Shown here: piece after piece, positions 1 through 8,281 of the stretch
How the letters are laid out: each line of letters opens with the position of its first letter
How positions within the stretch are numbered: the first letter of the stretch is position 1
Origin: BS750m-G4 sp964472195
GTDB lineage: Bacteria; Bacteroidota; Ignavibacteria; Tepidaquicellales; Tepidaquicellaceae
Direction: 5' to 3'
Assembly: GCA_964472195.1 (NCBI GenBank)
Contig: CAYYJH010000061.1
Span: 1-17,488 of the forward strand
Length of the DNA: 17,488 bases
Notes under the pieces: model-generated
The model's input: only the letters and a program-made list of their open reading frames with translations
Told to the model about the DNA's origin: nothing
Database searches by the model: none
Program-made: the position numbers and the translations under genes

Positions 1-111
1 GAAGTGCAACCTCTCACACTTCCCTAACAATATTTTATAACTCTGATTTTTTTTGTTTGTGTTACTTAACTCATCATTTAAAATTCAACATTCAAAATTT
101 ACAATTTCCCA

Positions 112-2295
112 TTAGATCATACTTGCTATCACGAGTGATATAACTGCCATTAATTTAATTAGTATATTTAGTGATGGTCCAGAGGTGTCTTTGAAAGGGT
201 CACCGACTGTATCACCAACTACAGCAGCTTTGTGAGGATCAGAACCTTTTTTATACATAGTACCGTTGATTTCAATTCCTTCTTCAATCATTTTCTTTGC
301 ATTATCCCATGCACCCCCGGCGTTAGCCTGAAATATAGCCATAAGAACACCGCATACGGTCACACCTGCAAGCAATCCGCCTAACATCTCTGCACCTCCA
401 AGAAATCCTGTTAACACTGGAACTAAAATTGCAATTAAGCTGGGTAAAATCATTTGCCTGATTGCAGCTTTAACAGATATTTCAACACACTTACCATATT
501 CTGCTGCACCGTCGGCTTTTTCAAATGTTGTTATATCCTCTTGAGTCCACTCCGATTTGTCTTTGCTACCGTATTTTTGCATGATTGCCAACGCATTTTT
601 TAAAGCTGGTATTTTAGTGAATTGCCTTCTTACTTCTTCGATCATAGACATTGCTGCTCTTCCTACAGCCTTCATTGCAAGAGAAGAGAAAAGTATAGGT
701 ATCATCGCTCCAATGAATAAACCTGCCATAACTGTTGCTTTTGAAATATCGATCGTTGTTATATGGGCAGCTGTCATAAATGCACCGAACAATGCAAGAG
801 CAGTTAATGCCGCTGAACCAATAGCGAATCCTTTTCCAATAGCAGCAGTTGTATTTCCGACAGCATCTAATTTATCTGTTCTGCCTCTTACTTCTTTTGG
901 CAGCTCTGACATTTCGGCAATACCACCAGCGTTATCGGAGATTGGTCCGTATGCATCGACCGCTAACTGAATACCTGTATTAGATAACATACCAACAGCA
1001 GCAATAGCAATTCCGTATAAACCTCCAAAGTGAAAAGCACCTACTATAGATGCGGCGATAATAATTATTGGCATAACTGTGGAAATCATTCCAACACTAA
1101 GACCGGCTATTATATTAGTTGCAGGACCTGTTACAGATTGACGAACTATACCGCGAACGGGTCCTTTTCCTGTTCCTGTAAAATATTCTGTGATCAAACC
1201 TATCAAAACTCCAGCTATTAATCCTATTACTGTTGAAAAGAATATACCCAGTGATGTTATCATATAAGTTTTACCGTATAAAGGATCATCGAACGTCCAG
1301 CTTTCAGGAAGTACCCATTTAATAATAAAATATAAAGCAACAATCATCACAGCAGAAGAACCAAACTCACCCATGTTGAGTGCTTTTTGAGGATCACCAC
1401 CTTCCTTAACTCTAACGAAGAATGTTCCTAATATAGACATTACTATTCCGATACCGGCAATGATTAGAGGTAATAGAACTGCTCCAATGCCATAAAACTT
1501 ATCTGCAAATTCTGGAATACCAAAAAAAGCAGCTCCTAACACCATAGTTCCGATTATTGAACCTACAAAAGATTCATACAGGTCAGCTCCCATACCGGCA
1601 ACATCACCGACGTTATCTCCTACATTGTCTGCAATTGTCGCTGGATTCAGCGGATGGTCTTCGGGTATGCCTGCTTCTACTTTACCAACAAGGTCAGCTC
1701 CAACATCTGCGGCTTTTGTATAAATACCTCCACCGACACGAGCAAACAGTGCAATAGACGAAGCTCCAAAAGAGAATCCGGTTATAACTGTAATTACTTT
1801 ATTAAGACTATCTACCTGGTCAACACCGAATATATTGCTGTAAAGCATAAATAAAATTCCAAGCCCTAATACACCCAATCCTACAACACCCAAGCCCATA
1901 ACCGAACCTCCGGCGAAAGCAATCTCGAGTGCATTGCCCAGACTTTTTCTCGCTGCGTTTGTAGTTCTGACATTTGCTTTTGTAGCGACTCTCATCCCGA
2001 TAAATCCTGCTAATCCTGAACATATTGCACCGAATAAGAATGAGACAGCAACAAGCGGCGATGATTTTTCAACGTCTGCCGTTACTCCGAGTAGTATTGC
2101 TATACATAAGACAAAGAGTGCAATTACTTTGTATTCAGCTTTTAGAAAAGCCATAGCACCTTCTGATATATGTGCAGAAATGGTTTTCATTTTTTCAGTG
2201 CCGGGGTCTTGTTTTGTTACCCAGGATGATTTTATGAATGTATAAATTAATCCGAGTACTCCAAAAAAGGGAATTATGTAGTATATATAATCCAT
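112..2295 (-). CDS. hppA: Membrane-bound ion-translocating pyrophosphatase
   Basis: This integral membrane enzyme hydrolyses inorganic pyrophosphate and uses the energy to pump H+ or Na+ across the membrane. The 727-residue length and roughly 16 hydrophobic segments fit the family. The pyrophosphate/Mg-binding segments are intact: GGGIYTKAADVGADLVGKVE (residues 188-207), the ADNVGDNVGDVAGMGADL stretch (222-239) and a C-terminal VGDTVGDPFKDTSGPSLN block. The GNTTAAIGKG segment (480-489) has Ala at 484, where K+-independent enzymes carry Lys, so this is predicted to be the K+-dependent type. Glu241 sits directly after the GMGADLY segment, as in Na+-pumping and some K+-dependent H+-pumping bacterial enzymes. 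The ion therefore cannot be settled by eye. The gene follows pth by 25 bp and is probably cotranscribed with it. The ATG start has no Shine-Dalgarno sequence, only A-rich DNA upstream. Confidence 0.97.
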   Translation of the reverse strand: MDYIYYIIPFFGVLGLIYTFIKSSWVTKQDPGTEKMKTISAHISEGAMAFLKAEYKVIALFVLCIAILLGVTADVEKSSPLVAVSFLFGAICSGLAGFIGMRVATKANVRTTNAARKSLGNALEIAFAGGSVMGLGVVGLGVLGLGILFMLYSNIFGVDQVDSLNKVITVITGFSFGASSIALFARVGGGIYTKAADVGADLVGKVEAGIPEDHPLNPATIADNVGDNVGDVAGMGADLYESFVGSIIGTMVLGAAFFGIPEFADKFYGIGAVLLPLIIAGIGIVMSILGTFFVRVKEGGDPQKALNMGEFGSSAVMIVALYFIIKWVLPESWTFDDPLYGKTYMITSLGIFFSTVIGLIAGVLIGLITEYFTGTGKGPVRGIVRQSVTGPATNIIAGLSVGMISTVMPIIIIAASIVGAFHFGGLYGIAIAAVGMLSNTGIQLAVDAYGPISDNAGGIAEMSELPKEVRGRTDKLDAVGNTTAAIGKGFAIGSAALTALALFGAFMTAAHITTIDISKATVMAGLFIGAMIPILFSSLAMKAVGRAAMSMIEEVRRQFTKIPALKNALAIMQKYGSKDKSEWTQEDITTFEKADGAAEYGKCVEISVKAAIRQMILPSLIAILVPVLTGFLGGAEMLGGLLAGVTVCGVLMAIFQANAGGAWDNAKKMIEEGIEINGTMYKKGSDPHKAAVVGDTVGDPFKDTSGPSLNILIKLMAVISLVIASMI

Positions 2296-2320
2296 TTATT
2301 TATTAATGATTTTTAGTTTG

Positions 2321-2947
2321 TTAAGAGTTATTATTATTTTTTAATTCAGATTCGTTTCCAGTTTTTTCCGTTTCTAAAAAATTTTTATTAAATTTATTCA
2401 TAGTGTTTTTAATATTTTCGCTTATGAAGCTTAACACACAATCTCTATTATGCGGCATTAATGCTTTGATCTTATCTATTTCCTCTTGTTCGAAATTCGA
2501 AAGAACATAATTTGTATATTCTTCCTTATCAACAGCTTCATTACCTCCTATCCCGATTCTCATCCTGGGAAAATCAAGTGTATTCAAATGATAAATAATA
2601 TTTGAAACACCATTATGACCTCCATCGCTTCCTTGAGTTCTTACCCTGATAGTGCCTAAAGGAATTTGAAAGTCGTCGAAAATTATTAGGATATCTTTTA
2701 AGGAAAGATTATTGTTTGATAAGTAGTCTGATACAGCAATGCCGCTGTTATTCATAAAGGTAGTTGGTTTCATTAAATAAAAATCATTTTCCATGTAAGT
2801 TCCTGTGCATCCGTACCACTCTCCTTTTGCAGGGGTTAATCCTAAACTCAAATGTTCTACCAAATAATCTATAACCATAAATCCTAAATTGTGTCTATTC
2901 AATTCGTATTTACTACCAGGATTTCCGAGTCCTACTATGAGTTTCAA
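2321..2947 (-). CDS. pth: Peptidyl-tRNA hydrolase (TTG start)
   Basis: This cytosolic enzyme cleaves the ester bond of peptidyl-tRNAs that drop off ribosomes and so recycles tRNA. The 208-residue protein opens with the canonical KLIVGLGNPG. It keeps the catalytic His19 in NRHNLGF, Asn9, Asn66 in FMNNSG, and Asp91 in the IIFDDF segment that matches the HDEL region of the E. coli enzyme. The GSDGGHNG loop, which contacts tRNA, is also present. The only start that gives the canonical N-terminus is TTG at 2945-2947; an in-frame stop lies upstream at 2972-2974 with no ATG between. The last 20 or so residues are a polar, Asn/Lys/Glu-rich extension beyond the usual core. It lies between L25 and HppA on the same strand. 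The L25-Pth neighbourhood is common in bacteria and fits a translation-related operon. Confidence 0.96.
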   Translation of the reverse strand: MKLIVGLGNPGSKYELNRHNLGFMVIDYLVEHLSLGLTPAKGEWYGCTGTYMENDFYLMKPTTFMNNSGIAVSDYLSNNNLSLKDILIIFDDFQIPLGTIRVRTQGSDGGHNGVSNIIYHLNTLDFPRMRIGIGGNEAVDKEEYTNYVLSNFEQEEIDKIKALMPHNRDCVLSFISENIKNTMNKFNKNFLETEKTGNESELKNNNNS

Positions 2948-2993
2948 GTCAGAGTTTATGGATTTTAAATTTTAAAGGTCGAATAAAAAATTT

Positions 2994-3808
2994 CTATTTC
3001 TTTCTTTTTTCTTCTTTTGTTTCTTCCTTTCTCTCTTCCTTNNNNNNNNNNNNNNNNNNNNNNNNNNNNNNNNNNNNNNNNNNNNNNNNNNNNNNNNNNN
3101 NNNNNNNNNNNNNNNNNNNNNNNNNNNNNNNNNNNNNNNNNTCTCTTCCTTCGTTTCTTTTTCTCCCTCCTCTTCTTCTTTCTTGCCTTTAGAGATTACT
3201 TCGGGTTCTTCTTCACCTTCTTCAATTTCTTCTTCTTCAACTTCAGGTTCTTTTTCAACGGTAGGCGGTACTACAATGGCGATTGCAGCATTTTCATCAT
3301 TTAAAATCGTAGCGTTTTCAAGTTTAATACTACTAACCTTGATAGAATCACCAATATTTAATTCAGAAACATCGACCTCGATGTGCGAGGGAATATTTTT
3401 AGGTAAACATTGAATCTCTAATTTATGAAATGCTTGCTGTAGAACTCCTCCTTCTTTTACACCGATTGCAGAACCTTTGATTATAACATTTACTTCAAGG
3501 TGAATTGTTTCACCCTTTTTCAAGGCTAACAGGTCAAAGTGAATTGGTTTATTATCAAGAGGTTCAAATTGAACATCTTTCAAAATACAATCTGTTGATT
3601 TCTTTTCCCCATCAATTTTAACATTGATTACGTAAGATTCAGAAGTATCTATTATTGGACGAAGTGATAATTCGGAAGCAACAATTGGAATGTTCTCTTC
3701 CCCAGCCCCATAAAGAACACCGGGTATCATTCCAGATTTTCTAATTTCTTTTGAGATTGATTTCTTAAATTCTGTTCGTTTCTTAGCTTGTAAAGTTATT
3801 TCTGGCAT
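2994..3808 (-). CDS. rplY: 50S ribosomal protein L25, CTC/TL5 form (tail interrupted by N gap)
   Basis: L25 binds 5S rRNA in the large ribosomal subunit. Residues 1-95 form the L25 domain (start MPEITLQAKKRTEFKK, then KSGMIPGVLYG, then KPIHFDLLAL). Residues 100-183 form the beta-rich CTC/TL5 C-terminal domain. From about residue 184 the protein becomes a Glu/Lys-rich low-complexity tail, which runs into 100 N at 3042-3141. Read through exactly 100 N, the frame ends at 2972 with an atypical Arg/Lys/Asn tail. However, the same 10 bases (tctcttcctt) flank the gap on both sides. Joining them as an overlap keeps the frame open as KEERKEETKEEKRKK and ends at a TAG at 2994-2996, giving 234 residues. 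I used that end. The ATG start at 3806-3808 is clear. It is the first gene of the L25-pth-hppA cluster. Confidence 0.88.
3042..3141. other. Assembly gap (100 N) inside the L25 tail
   Basis: Exactly 100 N, a typical placeholder length. Bases 3032-3041 and 3142-3151 are identical (tctcttcctt), so the two contig ends may simply overlap with no missing sequence. The low-complexity GAA/AAG coding sequence probably broke the assembly here. Confidence 0.95.
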
Positions 3809-3834
3809 AGTAATAGTTTAAAAATAAATAAAAA

Positions 3835-3866
3835 CGAACATAAGATATTTAATCATATTTTTCAAT
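3835..3866 (-). promoter_or_regulatory. Possible Bacteroidota-type promoter upstream of L25
   Basis: Reading the minus strand, TATGTTCG (3835-3842) matches 7 of 8 positions of the Bacteroidota -7 element TAnnTTTG. A TTG lies about 20 bases further upstream (near 3863-3865) as a weak -33 element. It is placed 26 bp before the L25 start codon. The region is very AT-rich, so a chance match is possible. Confidence 0.3.
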
Positions 3867-4011
3867 TGCTTAATTGGTATATTTGAGATGATTGTAATAT
3901 TAAATGTCTTAGGTTTAATTATCCATGTTGTATTCAAAAAAAAATAAAATGTAATATCCCTCTTCTTTAAAATAAAAAAAAGGGGTAATAATATTGTACT
4001 GTAGAATGTTT

Positions 4012-7000
4012 TTAGACGGACTCCAGAGCTTCTTCTGTTTTCACTTTCTTTCTCATTCTAAATTTTGCCAGAAGACTTTGATAAGAAACAAACATAACAG
4101 GTATTACAACCAATGTTAAAAATGTTGCAATGCCCAGCCCGAATATAATAGCAACACCCATAGGTCTCCAAAAAGCTGTATTTTCTCCGCCAATTATCCA
4201 GGAGAAAGTTTTCCAATCAAAATCTACACCGGTCGTTAATGGAACCAATCCTAAGATAGTTGTAATTGCAGTCAATAAAACAGGTCTTAATCTTATTTTA
4301 CCAGACTGAACTGCAGATTCTATTAAACTAAGACCTCTTTTTTCGAGTACTTTCTGAAAATCAAGAAGTATAATTGCATTCCTGACTACAATACCAGCAA
4401 GTGAGATCACCCCGATACCCGTCATGACAATTCCAAACGGTATTTGTATTACGAGCAACCCGATTAAAACTCCGACGATTGATAATACAACAGAAAACAT
4501 AATTATAATCGGTGTACTTATAGAATTAAACTCCATAACCATAAAGAAGAACACAAGAAGAACAGAAATGAAAAATGCCTTGGTTAGAAAGTCCGATGAT
4601 TCTTTTTGCATTTCTTTCTCACCTGTATAACTAATGCTGTAACCATCAGGAAGTTTAAAATCTTTCAAAATTTGTAAAACATCGTTCAGTACATCGTTTC
4701 CCAATCTTCCTTCAGCATTAGCAGATACTGTTACAACTCTTTTAAGGTCTTTTCTTTTGATATCACCTGCACCTGCTGTAAAAGTCACATCAGCAACTGA
4801 AGTTAGAGGAATTAAAAAGCCATCTTTGTCCGGTATATAGAGATTTTGAATATATTCGATATCATTTCTTTGCAGTGTGTCTAATCTTACTGTAATATCG
4901 TATTCATCTTCACCAACTCTGTATTTACTGGCTTCAGTACCGTTGACTGCTGTTCTGATCGTCGATGCAATTACAGAAGTATTTAATTTATATAATGCAG
5001 CTTTTTCCCTGTCTACCCTGAATGTGATTTCCGGACGAGCTTTTTCATAATCATCTTTTAAATCTGCAATACCCTGTACGTCTTTGATTTTTCTCTGAAT
5101 TTGTTCAGAGAGCTGTCCGAGTAATTCAAAATCATCCCCTGAAATTTCGATGTTCACCGGCGGTTCTGTAGGAGGACCGTGACTTTCTTTATCCATCCTG
5201 ACATCGGCTGTTGTTATTCCTTCTATTGCTTCTCTAATTTCCTCAACAGATTCAAATGAGCTTCTTAAACGTTCTTCCTTATCATAAAATGATATAGTTA
5301 TAGTTCCTTTGTTTGATTCCTCTGCTCCTGCACCAAACATTCCTATTTCCTGACCTACACTCGATACATAATATTCAATATCTTTAAACTGGGGTAATTT
5401 TTTTTCTAGTGTTTTAGCTATCTCGTTAGTTCTATCAATATTTGTGCCAACAGGTAAATTGATATATATGTACGCTGTCGAAGGTTCTGTCTCCGGGAAG
5501 AACTGAACACCTTTATTGAACATACCGAACAAAACAAACACGAGTATTAAGATAATAATAACAGCTGCCATAGTTTTCTTCCTATGGTTTAAACATATAC
5601 GTAAAACTCTCTCATATTTATCTAAAAATTTATTGAATAATCCTTCAAACCAAATACGATATCTCGTTAATATATTATATTTTGCAAATTTTGATTTCTT
5701 AGCTTTCTCCTGTGATTTCTTATAATTAATAAATTGCGATGCAAAAACAGGATTAAGTATTAGAGCGACGAATAAAGAAGAAAACAGACAAATAATCACC
5801 GTAACTGGAAGGTATTTCATAAAATCACCAACTATTCCCGGATAAAAAAGCATAGGAGCAAACGCAGAGATTATTGTAAATGTAGCAATGATTACAGGAA
5901 TTTGAACTTCCCGCGGACCCTCGATAGATGCATCGTAAGGATTATATCCTTCATTCTCCTGAAGCCTGTAAACGTTTTCGGTAACGACAACAGCATCATC
6001 GACAATAATTCCCAAAACAAGTATTAAAGAAAACAACACAATCATATTTAATGTAATACCAAGAATGCTCAATACGATGAAAGCAATCAAGAAAGATAAA
6101 GGAATTGCTGCCGCAACGAACATTGCGTTCCTAAATCCCATTACCGAAAAAAGAACAAGTGTTACCAGAAGAAAACCTGTCATCACACCATTTTCAAGTT
6201 CATGCACGGTGGTTTCTATAGATTTTGATGCGTCACCCGTATAACTTATAGCTAACCCCGCAGGAAGGTTTTCCTTTTCCTGTTCGATCAATGCTTTGGT
6301 TTGTTCAATGATTCTCAAGATATTTTCACCACTGCTTTTCTTAACTATCAGAGTAACATTTTCTACTCCGTTTTTCCTGGCATAAGATGTTCTGTCTTTA
6401 AATCCATAAACCACTTCTGCAACATCGTTTACGTATATTGGTTTCCCCTCTTTTTTCTTGATTACGAGGTCATTGATCAGGTGAGGATTCTCTAATTCAC
6501 CCGGGACTTTAACATTGTATTTTGAAGCACCAACATCAATTCCTCCGCCCGGGATGTTTTGATTTTCATTTTGAATTGCAAATATGATATCGTTAAAAGA
6601 AACATTATAGTATTTCATCCTATCTGCATTCGTGTTCACCTTTACTTCTCTTTCAAGACCTCCCGTTACGTCTACACTTAGTACACCGGTTATACCCTCT
6701 ATCTTGTCTGATAAATTATCGCCAATGTCTTTTAGTTTAGCTAATCCAAAATTACCTGAAAGGTTTATGTACAGTATTGGTAGTTCGGAGAAGTTTATTT
6801 CAGATATTACTGGTTCCTCTATATCATTTGGCATTTTAGTTTTAGCAACACTTACTTTATCTCTAACCTTCTGCAGGGCATCGTCTATTTCAACATTGGG
6901 ATTAAATTCTATCACAACTGATGAAAAGCTTTCCTGCGAAGTTGATGTTATCTTTTTAATATCACTGACACCTTTTACTTCATTTTCGATTTCCTGTGTA

Positions 7001-7188
7001 ACGAGATTTTCAATTTCTTCCGGAGAAACTCCCGGGTAAACAGTAGACACAAAAACATACGGTATTGAGATAGAAGGAGAAGATTCTTTAGGAATTGTTA
7101 TATAAGTAAATGCACCGACAAGAATAATTATTGCCAGCAATATATATACAGTAACTTTATTATCAACAGCTAATTTTGAAACAGTCAT
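4012..7188 (-). CDS. RND efflux transporter permease (AcrB/MexF-like superfamily)
   Basis: This is the inner-membrane pump of a tripartite efflux system. It uses the proton gradient to expel drugs or other toxic compounds through a membrane-fusion protein and a TolC-like channel. The 1058-residue length is typical of the family. It has a first TM segment at residues 11-31, the large periplasmic loop, a TM2-TM6 block at about 333-485, a second periplasmic half at about 560-865, and TM8-TM12 at about 868-1035. The proton-relay pair Asp397-Asp398 is present in LGIIVDDAVVVTEN. In TM10 the position of the AcrB relay Lys940 is Arg936 in LAGIVVRNAIILLDF. The gene starts 16 bp after the fusion-protein gene and is the last gene of the operon. 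The substrate cannot be read from the sequence; a drug/hydrophobe pump seems more likely than a CusA-type metal pump, whose Met residues I do not see. Confidence 0.95.
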   Translation of the reverse strand: MTVSKLAVDNKVTVYILLAIIILVGAFTYITIPKESSPSISIPYVFVSTVYPGVSPEEIENLVTQEIENEVKGVSDIKKITSTSQESFSSVVIEFNPNVEIDDALQKVRDKVSVAKTKMPNDIEEPVISEINFSELPILYINLSGNFGLAKLKDIGDNLSDKIEGITGVLSVDVTGGLEREVKVNTNADRMKYYNVSFNDIIFAIQNENQNIPGGGIDVGASKYNVKVPGELENPHLINDLVIKKKEGKPIYVNDVAEVVYGFKDRTSYARKNGVENVTLIVKKSSGENILRIIEQTKALIEQEKENLPAGLAISYTGDASKSIETTVHELENGVMTGFLLVTLVLFSVMGFRNAMFVAAAIPLSFLIAFIVLSILGITLNMIVLFSLILVLGIIVDDAVVVTENVYRLQENEGYNPYDASIEGPREVQIPVIIATFTIISAFAPMLFYPGIVGDFMKYLPVTVIICLFSSLFVALILNPVFASQFINYKKSQEKAKKSKFAKYNILTRYRIWFEGLFNKFLDKYERVLRICLNHRKKTMAAVIIILILVFVLFGMFNKGVQFFPETEPSTAYIYINLPVGTNIDRTNEIAKTLEKKLPQFKDIEYYVSSVGQEIGMFGAGAEESNKGTITISFYDKEERLRSSFESVEEIREAIEGITTADVRMDKESHGPPTEPPVNIEISGDDFELLGQLSEQIQRKIKDVQGIADLKDDYEKARPEITFRVDREKAALYKLNTSVIASTIRTAVNGTEASKYRVGEDEYDITVRLDTLQRNDIEYIQNLYIPDKDGFLIPLTSVADVTFTAGAGDIKRKDLKRVVTVSANAEGRLGNDVLNDVLQILKDFKLPDGYSISYTGEKEMQKESSDFLTKAFFISVLLVFFFMVMEFNSISTPIIIMFSVVLSIVGVLIGLLVIQIPFGIVMTGIGVISLAGIVVRNAIILLDFQKVLEKRGLSLIESAVQSGKIRLRPVLLTAITTILGLVPLTTGVDFDWKTFSWIIGGENTAFWRPMGVAIIFGLGIATFLTLVVIPVMFVSYQSLLAKFRMRKKVKTEEALESV

Positions 7189-7204
7189 TTCAGAAAATTT
7201 TTAT

Positions 7205-8227
7205 TTAGTTAATAACTTTTACTTTGTCTCCATCTACCAAAGATTGATATCCTTCATAGATTAATTTGTCACCCGGCTTTAAACCACTTTCTATAAGAAT
7301 ATCGTTGCCATTTCTTCCTCCGATTGTTACGACTCTTTTTTTCGCAATATCATTTTCCAATACAAATACATACTTTTCTTCTCCGAAATCTACTATCAGG
7401 TCTTGAGATAAAATTATTGCATTATCAACGCTGAATCTTGTAACCTGTACATTAGCACTCATCTCAGGTTTAAGTTTTCTATCAGGATTATTTAAGACTA
7501 CTTCAATTTCGAATGTTCTGTTAATTTTACTTAAAGTTGGAGATACATAGTTTACAGTCCCATTATACTCTTCACCGGGTAAAATGTCAAATGTTATTTT
7601 TACTTTTGAACCTTTAGATACATCATTAATATACCTTTCCGGAATTCCCGCAGATACTTTAACTCTTGAAACATCGACGATTTTCACGATTGGTGATCCT
7701 GGTGCTGAGACTTCTCCTCTGAACATATATTTTTCATCCACAACTCCATTTATCGGAGACCTCACTGAAGATTTACTTAATCTTCTTCTATAAACGTCTG
7801 TTGTTTTCTCTGCGATGTCAAGTTGAAGTTTTGCATCAGTATACTGCTGCTCTGTTGCTACATCATCTAAATAAAGACTTTCCGTTCTTTCAAAATTGCT
7901 TAGTGCTAATTCATATTGTGCCAGCGATTGTTCGTATGAAGCAAAGTCCACATCTTTTTTTAACCTTGCTATAGTTTGTCCTCTTCCAACCCTGTCACCC
8001 TTATCAACTCTCAAGTAAGTAATCAATCCCCCTTCTTCTGAGGAAAGCGTGGCTTCAACGTATGGTTTAACAACTCCCACAATATTATAAGATTCTGTGA
8101 AATTCTGGGCTTTGATAGGCTTGATCTTTACAACAGTTAATTTTTCTTTCTTCTCAATGCTTCCTTCATTACTTCCGCATGAAGTAAGAAGTACTGATGC
8201 GAGTATGATAAGTATTAAGTTCCGCAT
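7205..8227 (-). CDS. RND efflux periplasmic adaptor (membrane-fusion) lipoprotein
   Basis: This adaptor links the RND pump to the outer-membrane channel. The 340-residue protein has a lipoprotein signal peptide with a lipobox ending at Cys17 (LLTSC), so it is probably lipid-anchored. The first half of the split lipoyl domain lies at about residues 55-92 (EATLSSEEGGLITYLRVDKG). A coiled-coil hairpin follows at about 94-150. The second lipoyl half (VRSPINGVVDEKY, then GSPIVKIVD) is at about 155-186. Beta-barrel and membrane-proximal domains fill the rest, including LKPEMSANVQV and GLKPGDKLIYEGYQSLVDGD. The ATG start at 8225-8227 is fixed by the signal peptide. It lies between the TolC-like gene (54 bp upstream) and the RND permease (16 bp downstream), which supports a single transcript. 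Confidence 0.95.
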   Translation of the reverse strand: MRNLILIILASVLLTSCGSNEGSIEKKEKLTVVKIKPIKAQNFTESYNIVGVVKPYVEATLSSEEGGLITYLRVDKGDRVGRGQTIARLKKDVDFASYEQSLAQYELALSNFERTESLYLDDVATEQQYTDAKLQLDIAEKTTDVYRRRLSKSSVRSPINGVVDEKYMFRGEVSAPGSPIVKIVDVSRVKVSAGIPERYINDVSKGSKVKITFDILPGEEYNGTVNYVSPTLSKINRTFEIEVVLNNPDRKLKPEMSANVQVTRFSVDNAIILSQDLIVDFGEEKYVFVLENDIAKKRVVTIGGRNGNDILIESGLKPGDKLIYEGYQSLVDGDKVKVIN

Positions 8228-8281
8228 TTGTATTTTTATAATTAATTTATTTAAACTCTTTAAAATTTGTTTTGTAATATT

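Noticed and set aside
1..22. Hairpin GAAGTG ... CACTTC at the window edge as hppA terminator
   Set aside because: Only a 6-bp stem with a 10-base loop, about 90 bp past the stop, and no T-run on the minus strand within the window.
62..106. Short repeats of the type AAATTCAACATTCAAAATTTAC after hppA
   Set aside because: Imperfect AT-rich repetition without mobile-element ends; noted but not supportable as a defined repeat family from one copy.
557..970. Plus-strand open frame of 137 codons inside hppA
   Set aside because: It is the antisense shadow of a well-conserved HppA coding region and resembles no protein family.
3940..3992. Imperfect stem (CCCC-T-run versus AGAGGG) followed by T-rich DNA as terminator of the efflux operon
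   Set aside because: Stem has several mismatches and bulges; a terminator is plausible here but not supported well enough to annotate.
6632..7039. Plus-strand open frame of 135 codons inside the RND gene
   Set aside because: Antisense to the conserved first periplasmic loop of the permease; Ser/Thr/Leu-rich shadow composition.
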